Shown: positions 1-6,944 of the stretch, one piece after another
Layout of the letters: each line of letters begins with the position of its first letter
How positions within the stretch are numbered: the first letter of the stretch is position 1
Origin: Thermoanaerobaculia bacterium
GTDB taxonomy: Bacteria > Acidobacteriota > Thermoanaerobaculia > Multivoradales > Multivoraceae
Length of the DNA: 64,000 nt
Direction: 5' to 3'
Assembly (NCBI GenBank): GCA_022822365.1
Contig: JAJEBV010000037.1
Span: 1 to 64,000 of the forward strand
The notes under the pieces: generated by a model
Database searches by the model: none
What the model was told of the DNA's origin: nothing
What the model saw: only the letters and a program-made list of their open reading frames with translations
Position numbers and translations under genes: made by a program

Positions 1-2
1 CT

Positions 3-119
3 TGGAAAACCGGCGGACCGGTTTCCCACAGCTACCGCAGCTTCGACGACTACGGCGATCGCTACGAGACCGTGACCAGAACCCATCCCCGCAAAGGTAC
101 AGGTGCGCGGGTCTTCTGA
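3..119 (+). CDS. C-terminal fragment of an unidentified protein (partial)
   Basis: The third frame is open from the window edge to a TGA at 117-119 and gives 38 residues with ordinary composition, including SHSYRSFDDYGDRYE. I do not recognise the family. The stop codon lies inside a palindromic repeat, so the last residues (about GARVF) are repeat-encoded. The frame is preferred over the overlapping arginine-rich frame because that one reads through the repeat and looks artefactual. It would be convergent with the gene ending at 186. Confidence 0.4.
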   Translation, partial: WKTGGPVSHSYRSFDDYGDRYETVTRTHPRKGTGARVF

Positions 120-180
120 CCCGCTGCCGCCGGAGGCGGCCAGAGAGCAGCGCCGGCCGTCAGGCCGGCTCCGTTTTGGC
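104..180. repeat. Short-form intergenic palindromic repeat (three hairpins)
   Basis: Three adjacent perfect hairpins are visible. The first is stem GCGGGTC with loop TTCT (107-124), the second stem GCCGCC with loop GGA (126-140), the third stem GCCGGCC with loop GTCA (152-169). The same order of hairpins recurs in other intergenic gaps of the window. It lies between convergent gene ends, so it could work as a bidirectional terminator or be a REP-like element. Confidence 0.75.
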
Positions 181-185
181 GCGGC

Positions 186-842
186 CTATCCTCCTATGCG
201 GAAGGAACGGGCTACTCGGAAGCCGGTTTCGTCGGATGTGAAATCGGGTGTTTCGTTCTTCATGGGGGCGGGGTGGAGTTCTTGTGGTTGGAGGCGGAAG
301 GAGCCGCCGCAGAGGGTGCGTTGATCGGGGACGCCGGCGCGATTCCCGGCGACCCACTCCCAGAGGCTTCCCAGCATGCCGTGGAGGCCGAAGTCGTTGG
401 CTTCCTTTCTCTCGGGTGGCTGGACGCGGCCTTCGGAGTTGCCGGCGTGCCAGCAGTGGCGGTCGATGGCGTCCGAGGTGGCGTTCCAGGACGGTTGGCT
501 GTTGGGGGCCGGGAGGCCCCGGCAGGCGTAGAGCCACTCTGTTCTCGTCGGCAGTCTCATCGGCTTGCGTGACACCTCGGCGTACCAGCGGCAGTAGGCG
601 TCGGCCTGGTTCCAGGACACGCCGACGGCGAGATCGCGGTCGCCTGGAGAGAGCGGCGACCTGTGGTAGTCCGGGTCGAAGGCCTCGAACTGTTCGTTCG
701 TGATGGGCCACTTGCTGAGGTAGAACGGCTCGACCGTCGCCGTTCGTCCGTCGATGAGGACCTGACCGCCCGGGACGAGCCAGAGGATCGTTCGCGGGAC
801 GTGGGCGTAGGAGCGGGGCAGCGGGCGGCGGCTGCTGGCCAC
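186..842 (-). CDS. Formylglycine-generating-enzyme (FGE/SUMF1)-like domain protein
   Basis: About 218 aa from a GTG at 842, with a FGE-sulfatase fold signature: an N-terminal VPGGQVLIDG strand, then FYLSKWPITNEQFEAF, GVSWNQADAYCRWY, RLPTRTEWLYACRG, an NDFGLHGMLGSLWEWV block and a C-terminal CGGSF...GFRVAR. The usual GGSW is GGSF here. There is no signal peptide, so it is probably cytoplasmic. Members of this fold modify or bind varied substrates, and no sulfatase gene is nearby, so a sulfatase-activating role is not implied. It starts 15 bp after the radical SAM gene and is probably co-transcribed with it. The start is uncertain because no clear ribosome binding site is visible. Confidence 0.75.
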   Translation of the reverse strand: MASSRRPLPRSYAHVPRTILWLVPGGQVLIDGRTATVEPFYLSKWPITNEQFEAFDPDYHRSPLSPGDRDLAVGVSWNQADAYCRWYAEVSRKPMRLPTRTEWLYACRGLPAPNSQPSWNATSDAIDRHCWHAGNSEGRVQPPERKEANDFGLHGMLGSLWEWVAGNRAGVPDQRTLCGGSFRLQPQELHPAPMKNETPDFTSDETGFRVARSFRIGG

Positions 843-856
843 GACCTTGACGCCGT

Positions 857-2227
857 TCAGGAGGGGCGGCTGCCGAACACCTTGGGCGTCGGCATCCGGG
901 CGCGAATCGACTCGAGTTCGTCGACGGTGACGGTCGAGATCCCGTTCTTGCGGCAGTGGGACTCGACCGATCGCACGACCATGCCGCGGACGAAGGCCGG
1001 TACCCGCTTCATGCGTGCTTCGGCTTCGGGTTCCCAGGCGATGCTGGTTGAACTGTCCTCGCCGTAGCGGGCGAGCGAGGCCAGTCCCGTGCGGTCGCCG
1101 AACGCCTGGAGCCGGTCCGCCGTGAACGTGCCGGGTTCGTGGGTGCAGAGAGGATCCTCCGCCATCAGGTCGCCGGTCATCCCGAAGGCCCGGGCGCGGC
1201 AGCCGCCGCAGACCGTCGACAGCTCGCAGGAGCCGCAGCGGCCGCCGAGATCGTTGCGGCGCCGGATCGACTGGAAGAGGTCGGAGTCGTTCCAGAGATC
1301 CGAGAGCGTCGACCGCTTCAGGTTGCCGCCGAACACGGGCAGGTAGGGGCAGGGCGTGACGTCGCCGTTTGGTCGGATGCCCATGTAGTGAGTTCCGGCC
1401 GGGCAGCCGCCGGCGCCGCCGTCGTACGCCTTGAGGAAGGGCGAGTCCGGATCCCCTTCGAGCAGTTGGCGGACGTAGTGGGGCGCGCACTTCGCGTTGA
1501 CGACCATGCGCCCGCGGTAGTTCCGCTGGATGGACGTGAGGGCGGCCAGCACGTGGTCGTAGTCGGACGGCGACAGGTCGGAGACGAACTGGCCCCGGCC
1601 GGTCGGAACCAGGAAGTACAGGTTCCAGACCCGGGCCTTGAGTTCGCTGTAGGCAAACTCGGCGATCTCCTCGAGTTGACCCCGGTTGTGGGCTCCGGCC
1701 GTGGTCTGGATGATGAAGGGTAGCCCCGCCGTGGCGAGGTGTCCGGCGCCGTCGACCGTGTTCTGCCAGGCGCCGCGAACCCGCCGGAAGCCGTCGTGAA
1801 CCTCGGCGTCGAGCGCGTCGAGCGACAGGGCGAGGCCGCGGACGCCCTCGCCGGCCAGGATGCGGGCCAGGTTCTCGGTGATGCGGACGCCGTTGCTGCC
1901 GACGACGACCCAGAGGTCCCGTTCCGCCGCGTAGCGCACGATCTCCAGGATGTCCCGGCGCAGCAGCGGCTCGCCACCGGTGAGGATGACCAGGGCTTCG
2001 GGAGCGAACTCGCAGATGTCGTCGATCACCTTGCGGCACTCGTCGGTCGAGAGCTCCGAGCGGTCGGCGAAGTTCGCCGTCTGGACCAGCGGCTTGCCGC
2101 CCGCGTCGAGGTAGCAGTGCTCGCAGGCCAGGTTGCAGCGGTAGGTCAGGTTCCAGGAGATGACGTACGGTCGCGCGAAGGCGGCCGGATTCACGCTCGC
2201 CTGCCGCTCCAGGGGTGACACCGTCAT
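857..2227 (-). CDS. Radical SAM/SPASM protein with C-terminal PCP_red-like domain
   Basis: 456 aa. The radical SAM cluster motif is CNLACEHC (C31, C35, C38), followed by a TGGEPLL glycine motif. A SPASM-type cysteine region includes GCPAG, PCPY and CGSCELSTVCGGC. The overall layout resembles the NirJ/AhbD group that acts on tetrapyrroles, but the substrate is unknown. From W398 the tail (WEPEAEARMKRVPAFVRGMV...) matches the PCP_red domain first known from light-independent protochlorophyllide reductase. The same domain occurs in the next gene upstream and in the 719-aa stress protein at 6945-9104. The gene lies 16 bp downstream of the small PCP_red gene, so they probably form an operon and act in one pathway. 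Confidence 0.88.
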   Translation of the reverse strand: MTVSPLERQASVNPAAFARPYVISWNLTYRCNLACEHCYLDAGGKPLVQTANFADRSELSTDECRKVIDDICEFAPEALVILTGGEPLLRRDILEIVRYAAERDLWVVVGSNGVRITENLARILAGEGVRGLALSLDALDAEVHDGFRRVRGAWQNTVDGAGHLATAGLPFIIQTTAGAHNRGQLEEIAEFAYSELKARVWNLYFLVPTGRGQFVSDLSPSDYDHVLAALTSIQRNYRGRMVVNAKCAPHYVRQLLEGDPDSPFLKAYDGGAGGCPAGTHYMGIRPNGDVTPCPYLPVFGGNLKRSTLSDLWNDSDLFQSIRRRNDLGGRCGSCELSTVCGGCRARAFGMTGDLMAEDPLCTHEPGTFTADRLQAFGDRTGLASLARYGEDSSTSIAWEPEAEARMKRVPAFVRGMVVRSVESHCRKNGISTVTVDELESIRARMPTPKVFGSRPS

Positions 2228-2243
2228 CGTTGTCTCCGGGCGG

Positions 2244-2723
2244 TCAGGCGATGCCGAAGAACGAGCGGGCGCGTTCCAGGACGGCCGCGTCGACCTCTTC
2301 GTAGCCGTGGTCCTCGGCGAACTTCTCGATCCCCGCGATCGCCGAGGTGCGGACGATGTCCGGGATGTTCGCGAGCCGCTCGCGGGCCTCGGCCGTCCAG
2401 GGAATGCCGCCCGGGTCGCCGTTGCCGTTCTCGACGGGGTTGGCGTTCTCCGCGGCGCGCGTCCCGGTCACCGGCACGCCCATGTCGGCCAACATGCCGG
2501 TGAACGGGCATTTCGAGGCGGCCGCGGCCGTCTCGGGATCCTCCGCGGCGCCGATCTTCACTCCGAGCGAACCGACGACCTGGGTCTCGTGCGGGTTCGT
2601 CATCATCGCCATCTCGGCCGCGCAGGCGGGACAGGCATAGACCAGGGCGACCGAGCCGCCCTCGGGGCCGATCGCGTGCTTGAGCTTCATCTGCTCGTCG
2701 CAGGGTACGCAGAGGAACTTCAT
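2244..2723 (-). CDS. Small CxxC-zinc-ribbon protein with PCP_red-like C-terminus
   Basis: 159 aa. Two CxxC pairs (C5/C8 and C31/C34) suggest a zinc ribbon or metal site at the N-terminus. A CPF motif follows at C72, then a flexible Gly/Asn-rich linker, then a PCP_red-like domain from W109 (WTAEARERLANIPDIVRTSA...). The CPF motif recurs near the end of the 719-aa PCP_red protein. No enzyme domain is visible, so it may be an adaptor or carrier. It sits between the Mrp ATPase (12 bp) and the radical SAM gene (16 bp), which points to a maturation or electron-delivery role with them. That role is inference. Confidence 0.75.
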   Translation of the reverse strand: MKFLCVPCDEQMKLKHAIGPEGGSVALVYACPACAAEMAMMTNPHETQVVGSLGVKIGAAEDPETAAAASKCPFTGMLADMGVPVTGTRAAENANPVENGNGDPGGIPWTAEARERLANIPDIVRTSAIAGIEKFAEDHGYEEVDAAVLERARSFFGIA

Positions 2724-2735
2724 CAGGTCTCCGGA

Positions 2736-3614
2736 TCAGCCGGCCCGCCGCTCGGCGAGGCCGCTCAGGATGGAGTCGGCGGCGGCCTCGATCGCGCGAA
2801 CCGCCGGTCCAGGCGGCAGTTCCGGGTCTCCGGCGTCGGAGGCCGCGGCCAGTCGCGGATCGAACGGTATCGAAGCGAGCACGGGGAGTCCAAGCTCCGG
2901 GGCCGTGTCGTCCGAGCCGTCGAACAGGGTCCGGACATCGTCGCAGCTCCCGCAGTAGTAGCCGCTCATGTTCTCGATCACGCCAAGCGTCACGTTCCGG
3001 GTACGCCGGAGAGCGGCGGCCGAGCGCGCCACGACACCTTGCGCCAGTGCGGTCGGAATGGAAACGAGGACGAAACGGGCTCCCGGTCCCAGAACCTCGG
3101 CGTACTGGAGCGTCCGCTCGGCGCCGGGCGGCAGGTCGACGAGAAGTATGTCGAGACGTCCCCAGTCGACCAGCCCGAGCAGTTGCTGGAACAGGTTGAA
3201 CTCGCGGGTGGCGCGCCAGACATGGGAGTCGCCGCGGGCGACGCTGGCGAAGTCCAGGTCCTCCGATTCCGGCACCGCGGAGCCCATCGATACGACGCCG
3301 AGTCCGGTCGATGTGCGAGGCAGCGCCATGCCGCGCCCGCCCGGAAGCAGGGCCGCGTTCTCGAGGCCGGCGAGACGCGCCTGGCAGGGACCGTTCAGAT
3401 CGGCGTCGAGCACGGCACAGCGGCGGCCGCGGCGCTCCATTGCCAGGGCCAGTTGCATGGTCAGGGTGCTCTTGCCGACTCCTCCCTTGCCGGAGCCGAT
3501 GGCGACGATGTGCTCGACGCCGGCCAGGGCCTCGGCGATGCGTTCCCGCTGCCGGCCGACCTGGCCGACGATGTCGGAACCGCCGTCATCGATCAGGTCG
3601 AAGTAGCTCTTCAT
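2736..3614 (-). CDS. mrp: Mrp/ApbC/NBP35-family Fe-S carrier P-loop ATPase
   Basis: 292 aa. The deviant Walker A motif GSGKGGVGKST lies at residues 40-50, with switch motifs LDADLNGPCQ and LLVDLPPGAE. Near residue 220 is NMSGYYCGSCDD, the CxxC pair that holds a bridging Fe-S cluster between the two subunits of Mrp/NBP35 dimers. It lacks the N-terminal DUF59 domain of many bacterial Mrp proteins, having only a 35-residue lead. The likely role is storing and transferring Fe-S clusters to client proteins. The clients nearest at hand are the radical SAM protein next door and ActB farther upstream. It is cytoplasmic and tightly spaced with its neighbours. Confidence 0.88.
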   Translation of the reverse strand: MKSYFDLIDDGGSDIVGQVGRQRERIAEALAGVEHIVAIGSGKGGVGKSTLTMQLALAMERRGRRCAVLDADLNGPCQARLAGLENAALLPGGRGMALPRTSTGLGVVSMGSAVPESEDLDFASVARGDSHVWRATREFNLFQQLLGLVDWGRLDILLVDLPPGAERTLQYAEVLGPGARFVLVSIPTALAQGVVARSAAALRRTRNVTLGVIENMSGYYCGSCDDVRTLFDGSDDTAPELGLPVLASIPFDPRLAAASDAGDPELPPGPAVRAIEAAADSILSGLAERRAG

Positions 3615-3638
3615 CGCGGGTGCGAGAGTACCAACTCC

Positions 3639-4535
3639 TCAAGCCGGAGCGGCGTCGTTCTCGTAGCGAATCGTCCTGGCGCCGGGCCTGAAGCCGTATT
3701 CCTCGAGGCGGCCGGGGGGCGCCTCCGACGGATGGACCCGCGGCAGGTGGAGCGGCCGGCCGGCGCGGTCGGACGCCACGGCGAGGAGGGGGCGCAACAG
3801 CGCCGGGACGGGCGTCTTGCCGCCGAGGGCGAGGATCTCGAGCGGAGCAGCGGACGGAGTCGAGAGAAAGGGCAGGGGCTGGTCCGCATGGTCGAGGCCG
3901 CGGTGGAGCAGATACGCCTCGAAGCCCCGGTCGGTGGCGATCGCCAGGCCCCGCGGCCGGTCACGGAGGTTCCGGACGCTTTGGGGAGAGCGCTGCCAGC
4001 AGCGGTCGAGTTCCGGGACGGCCTGGAAATCTGCCTGCGACACGAGCTCGGCGGCGGAAACGCCGGCGACGAGGTCGACGCCGGGGACGCCGGCCGGCGC
4101 CTCGCCCGCGCAGGAGTAGTCCGTCAGTACATCTCGCTGCGTGAACCCGCAGGCTTCGAAGAAGCCGCGCCCGAGGGCGTCCTTGTCCGGGAGTTCGACG
4201 AGCATCAGGGTTGGTTCGAGGATCGCCATCTTCTGGCTCAGCGAGGTCATCATGTGGCGGCCGTGACCCCGGCGGCGGTGGTCCGGATGGACGGCGACGT
4301 GGAGCACCAGGCTGGCGACCGGCTCCCGCTTGGCGGCGATGAGGACGCCGATCGGATCGGAGCCCTCGAGGGCGACCATGCAACTGCTGGTCCAGAGGTT
4401 CATCTCCCGGCCCAGCCGCTTCATGTGATCCACCGTCAGGCTCCAGGGCCGGGTGCCGGAGCCCACGTTGCAGCGTTCGTACGCGTCGACGATGAGGGGC
4501 ACGTCGTCCGAACGGCAGAAGCGGTAGGCGGTCAC
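3639..4535 (-). CDS. GNAT-family N-acetyltransferase, probably two-domain
   Basis: 298 aa from a GTG at 4535. The N-terminal half is a classic GNAT domain: LVLHVAVHPDHRRRGHGRHMM is the strand-4/acetyl-CoA loop with the R/QxxGxG/A signature (RRRGHG), and GRGFFEACGFTQRD is the terminal motif. The C-terminal half, from about residue 165, resembles a degenerate second GNAT lobe (LAIATDRGFEAYLLHR). The substrate cannot be told. It lies 4 bp after the MFS gene, so the two are probably co-transcribed, and 24 bp before mrp. Confidence 0.8.
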   Translation of the reverse strand: MTAYRFCRSDDVPLIVDAYERCNVGSGTRPWSLTVDHMKRLGREMNLWTSSCMVALEGSDPIGVLIAAKREPVASLVLHVAVHPDHRRRGHGRHMMTSLSQKMAILEPTLMLVELPDKDALGRGFFEACGFTQRDVLTDYSCAGEAPAGVPGVDLVAGVSAAELVSQADFQAVPELDRCWQRSPQSVRNLRDRPRGLAIATDRGFEAYLLHRGLDHADQPLPFLSTPSAAPLEILALGGKTPVPALLRPLLAVASDRAGRPLHLPRVHPSEAPPGRLEEYGFRPGARTIRYENDAAPA

Positions 4536-4539
4536 GCGG

Positions 4540-5910
4540 TTACTCCGTCCGCGTGACCGTCGCGGTCGCCAGCCCGGCAGGGGAAGCCGCGGAGCCGCTC
4601 GGCTCCCGTTCGGGTACGCGGAGAAGCAGGAGGGCCATCATGGAGAAGGCGTACAGGCCGACGAACGTTGTGAAGGCCAGGTCGTAGCTGTGGAAACGAT
4701 CGTAGACGTAGCCCGCGAAGGGAACGCCGACTACCTGGATCGGCAGCAGCATGGGACTCATCAGGCCCATCACGCGTCCGAAGGAGCGGCGGCCGAAGCA
4801 GGCCCCGATCAGCGTTCCCCACAACGGCATGATGCCTCCCATGCCGAGGCCGAAGACGGCGACGGCGCCGAGAACAGCCGGATAGCTCTCGGCCCGGAGC
4901 AGGCCGCCGGCGCCGGAGCCCATCAGGCCGACCGCCAGCCACATGGCGCCGCGGCTGCTGAGCCGGTCGCTGATCCAGCCGAACACGACCTTTCCCAGCA
5001 CTCCCATGGCCGCGATCGTTGACAGGCAGAAGGCCGCCTCGACGGGCGGGAAGCCCAGGTCCGTCGCGTGGGCGATGATGTGGGTGAGGATGGCGGAGTT
5101 GGCGCAGAAGCACATCGACACAACAGCGACGATGACCCAGAAGTTGCGGTTTGCAAGGGGCTGCGTCCACTCCAGGCGCGGGCGTCTGGGCGGGGCGCCG
5201 CCGGCCGTGGGCAGGGGTGCGACAGGTTCGACGCCCGCCGGCCCCTCCCCGGCCGCCGGCGCCGCCGTCCATTCGCCGGCCAGCGAAGTCGCTGCCCCGT
5301 CGGGGTGCAGGCCTATGTCCTCGGGCCGGTCGATCACCCAGCGCCGGATGGCCGGCAGGACGAAGAGAAGGGTCAGTGCGCCGTAGAGCACGAACGTGCC
5401 GCGCCAGCCGATCAGGTCGATCAGCCGTGTCGCAACGGGCGCCATGACGACGCCCGAGAGGGAGATGCCCATCGTGGCGATGCCGAGAGCCATGGCGCGC
5501 CGGCGGACGTACCAGTTGGCGACCAGGGTGGAGGCGGTCACGCCTCCGATCAGTGCGGCTCCCAGGGCCAGGAAGGTGCCGAGGACGAGGTAGAACTGGA
5601 TCAGATTCTGGACCGTTGCGGTCAACAGCAGGCCCAGGGCCAGCAGCCAGGTGCCCGCGGTCATGATCCGTTTCGCGTGACCCTGGTCCAGGAGGTGGCC
5701 GAGGAATGGCGCCACCAGGCCGTTCGTCATGCCAAAGACGGCCACGCCGATGCCGACGCCGGTCCGGCCACCGCCGAACTCCGAGGTCAGGGCGACGAAG
5801 AAGGCGCTGAAGGAGTAGAAGCCGAAGCCGACGGAGACGAAGAGCGCCAGGAAGGAGACGAAGATGATCTTCCAGCCGTGGAAGGGAGCGTTGGCGGGAG
5901 GCGTCCGCAT
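4540..5910 (-). CDS. MFS transporter, OFA/monocarboxylate-type
   Basis: 456 aa with about 12 hydrophobic segments in two sets of six, joined by a central hydrophilic loop (roughly residues 205-245) rich in Ala and Pro. The N-terminal HGWKIIFVSFLALFVSVGFGFYSFSAF segment and the intra-domain motif around WYVRRRAMALGIA are typical of oxalate/formate antiporter-like and monocarboxylate MFS proteins. The inner-membrane substrate is probably a small organic acid, but nothing in the sequence fixes it. A hairpin lies just upstream of the start (5922-5941), in the gap to the amidohydrolase gene. Confidence 0.82.
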   Translation of the reverse strand: MRTPPANAPFHGWKIIFVSFLALFVSVGFGFYSFSAFFVALTSEFGGGRTGVGIGVAVFGMTNGLVAPFLGHLLDQGHAKRIMTAGTWLLALGLLLTATVQNLIQFYLVLGTFLALGAALIGGVTASTLVANWYVRRRAMALGIATMGISLSGVVMAPVATRLIDLIGWRGTFVLYGALTLLFVLPAIRRWVIDRPEDIGLHPDGAATSLAGEWTAAPAAGEGPAGVEPVAPLPTAGGAPPRRPRLEWTQPLANRNFWVIVAVVSMCFCANSAILTHIIAHATDLGFPPVEAAFCLSTIAAMGVLGKVVFGWISDRLSSRGAMWLAVGLMGSGAGGLLRAESYPAVLGAVAVFGLGMGGIMPLWGTLIGACFGRRSFGRVMGLMSPMLLPIQVVGVPFAGYVYDRFHSYDLAFTTFVGLYAFSMMALLLLRVPEREPSGSAASPAGLATATVTRTE

Positions 5911-5921
5911 GATGGTCGTAG

Positions 5922-5941
5922 CGCGGGCCTTCTGGCCCGCG
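5922..5941. repeat. Palindrome CGCGGGCC-TTCT-GGCCCGCG
   Basis: A perfect 8-bp stem with a TTCT loop, the same loop as the hairpins at 107-124 and 60753-60770. It lies downstream of the amidohydrolase stop and upstream of the MFS start on the same strand. It may terminate or attenuate transcription between them. No U-tract follows on either strand. Confidence 0.65.
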
Positions 5942-5983
5942 ATCCGGACGCTCGGCGCAAAGCGACGAGCGCCTGTCGTTCGA

Positions 5984-6880
5984 CTAGCTGGCGGCCTGCC
6001 TCAGCAAATCGTCCAGCTTGAAGACTTCGGCCGCGTTCTCGCGCAGGAACTTCGGCCAGACATGGTCGCGGAGCGGCAGGCCGTCCATCTCAGTGAAGAT
6101 CCGCTCGTAGGAGAGGCCGGGGAAGTAGCCCGCGTACATGAACTTGTTCGGTCCCCGCTTGTTCGCGAACTCGATCACGTTGCGGGGGTAGTGCTTGGGC
6201 GCCCAGGCTGACGGCGAGTAGTAGAGGTTGGGCCACTTGAGCATCAGCTTGACGCAGAGGTCGGTCCACGGGTCGCCGCCGTGTCGCATGACGACCCGGA
6301 GCTCGGGGAAGAACCAGGCGACTTCGTCGAGCAGACCGGGATGCTGGCACTTGTAGGGGACTCGCGGTCCCGGCACGCCGACCAGCATGTTGATCGGGAT
6401 GTCGAGCTCGACGCACTTGGCGTAGATCGGGTAGAAGCGCTTGTCGTCGATCGGCACCTGTGGGTAGGCCAGGCAGGGCGCGGCGGAGGCGGCGCGGATG
6501 GCGGGGTGAAGCCTGACCGTCGCTTCGAGCGCCCGGACGCCGTCCATGCCGGCGTTCGGATCGACGCCGACGGCGCCGAAGAAGCGCCCGGGGAACTCCT
6601 CGAACACCTTGAGCGCCGGTTCCGGGTTCTGGGCGCTGACGCCGATCTGGGCGATCCGGACGCCAAAGGCGTCCATCATCGCGACGACGTCGGCCGTCGT
6701 CCAGGCCTTGTCCATGCGCCGTCCGGCGTCTTTGAACAGGTACTGGGCCGGATGGTGGGAGAAGTCCTCCGTCCCGCGGTCACGGCTGAGCCTGCGCACG
6801 GCCTCCATGCCCATGCCGGCGCCGCCGGCCGGAATGTCGAGGAACAGGTCGACGACGCCGATGTCCCTGGGTCTGCTCAT
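5984..6880 (-). CDS. Amidohydrolase-2-fold protein lacking canonical metal ligands
   Basis: 298 aa. The ATG at 6880 is chosen over an in-frame ATG at 6961 because AAGGAG stands about 11 bp before it and the longer form would overlap the preceding gene. The sequence follows the amidohydrolase_2 TIM barrel (FPGRFFGAVGVDP, DIPINMLVGVPGP, ELRVVMRHGGDPWTDL, NLYYSPSAWAPKHYP, FMYAGYFPGLSYERI). The N-terminal HxH metal motif is replaced by GVVDLFLDIP and the late SDYP aspartate motif reads AGYFP. It may be inactive, metal-free or a changed decarboxylase-like enzyme. It lies 64 bp after the stress-protein gene on the same strand. Confidence 0.75.
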   Translation of the reverse strand: MSRPRDIGVVDLFLDIPAGGAGMGMEAVRRLSRDRGTEDFSHHPAQYLFKDAGRRMDKAWTTADVVAMMDAFGVRIAQIGVSAQNPEPALKVFEEFPGRFFGAVGVDPNAGMDGVRALEATVRLHPAIRAASAAPCLAYPQVPIDDKRFYPIYAKCVELDIPINMLVGVPGPRVPYKCQHPGLLDEVAWFFPELRVVMRHGGDPWTDLCVKLMLKWPNLYYSPSAWAPKHYPRNVIEFANKRGPNKFMYAGYFPGLSYERIFTEMDGLPLRDHVWPKFLRENAAEVFKLDDLLRQAAS

Positions 6881-6944
6881 GGCAACGATGTCTCCTTCCG
6901 GGCTGGAGGCCGGGGCCGGCCGGAAGGAGGCGCCGGCCGTGAAC

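Noticed and set aside
103-324. Small plus-strand frame starting in the first repeat
   Set aside because: It is a reading of the repeat and the antisense of the FGE-like gene; the same peptide start appears wherever the repeat is read in this frame.
736-2039. Long minus-strand extension upstream of the FGE-like gene
   Set aside because: The frame continues through the radical SAM gene but only the part below 842 has a recognisable fold; the rest is an out-of-frame reading of the radical SAM coding sequence.
2160-4556. 798-aa plus-strand open frame opposite the Mrp/GNAT genes
   Set aside because: It is a GC-rich antisense shadow with Arg/Gly/Asp/Val-rich composition and no recognisable motif; the minus-strand genes show clear family signatures. 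The same applies to frames at 8571-10982, 12267-14381 (plus), 34943-37333 (minus) and 41398-44070 (plus).
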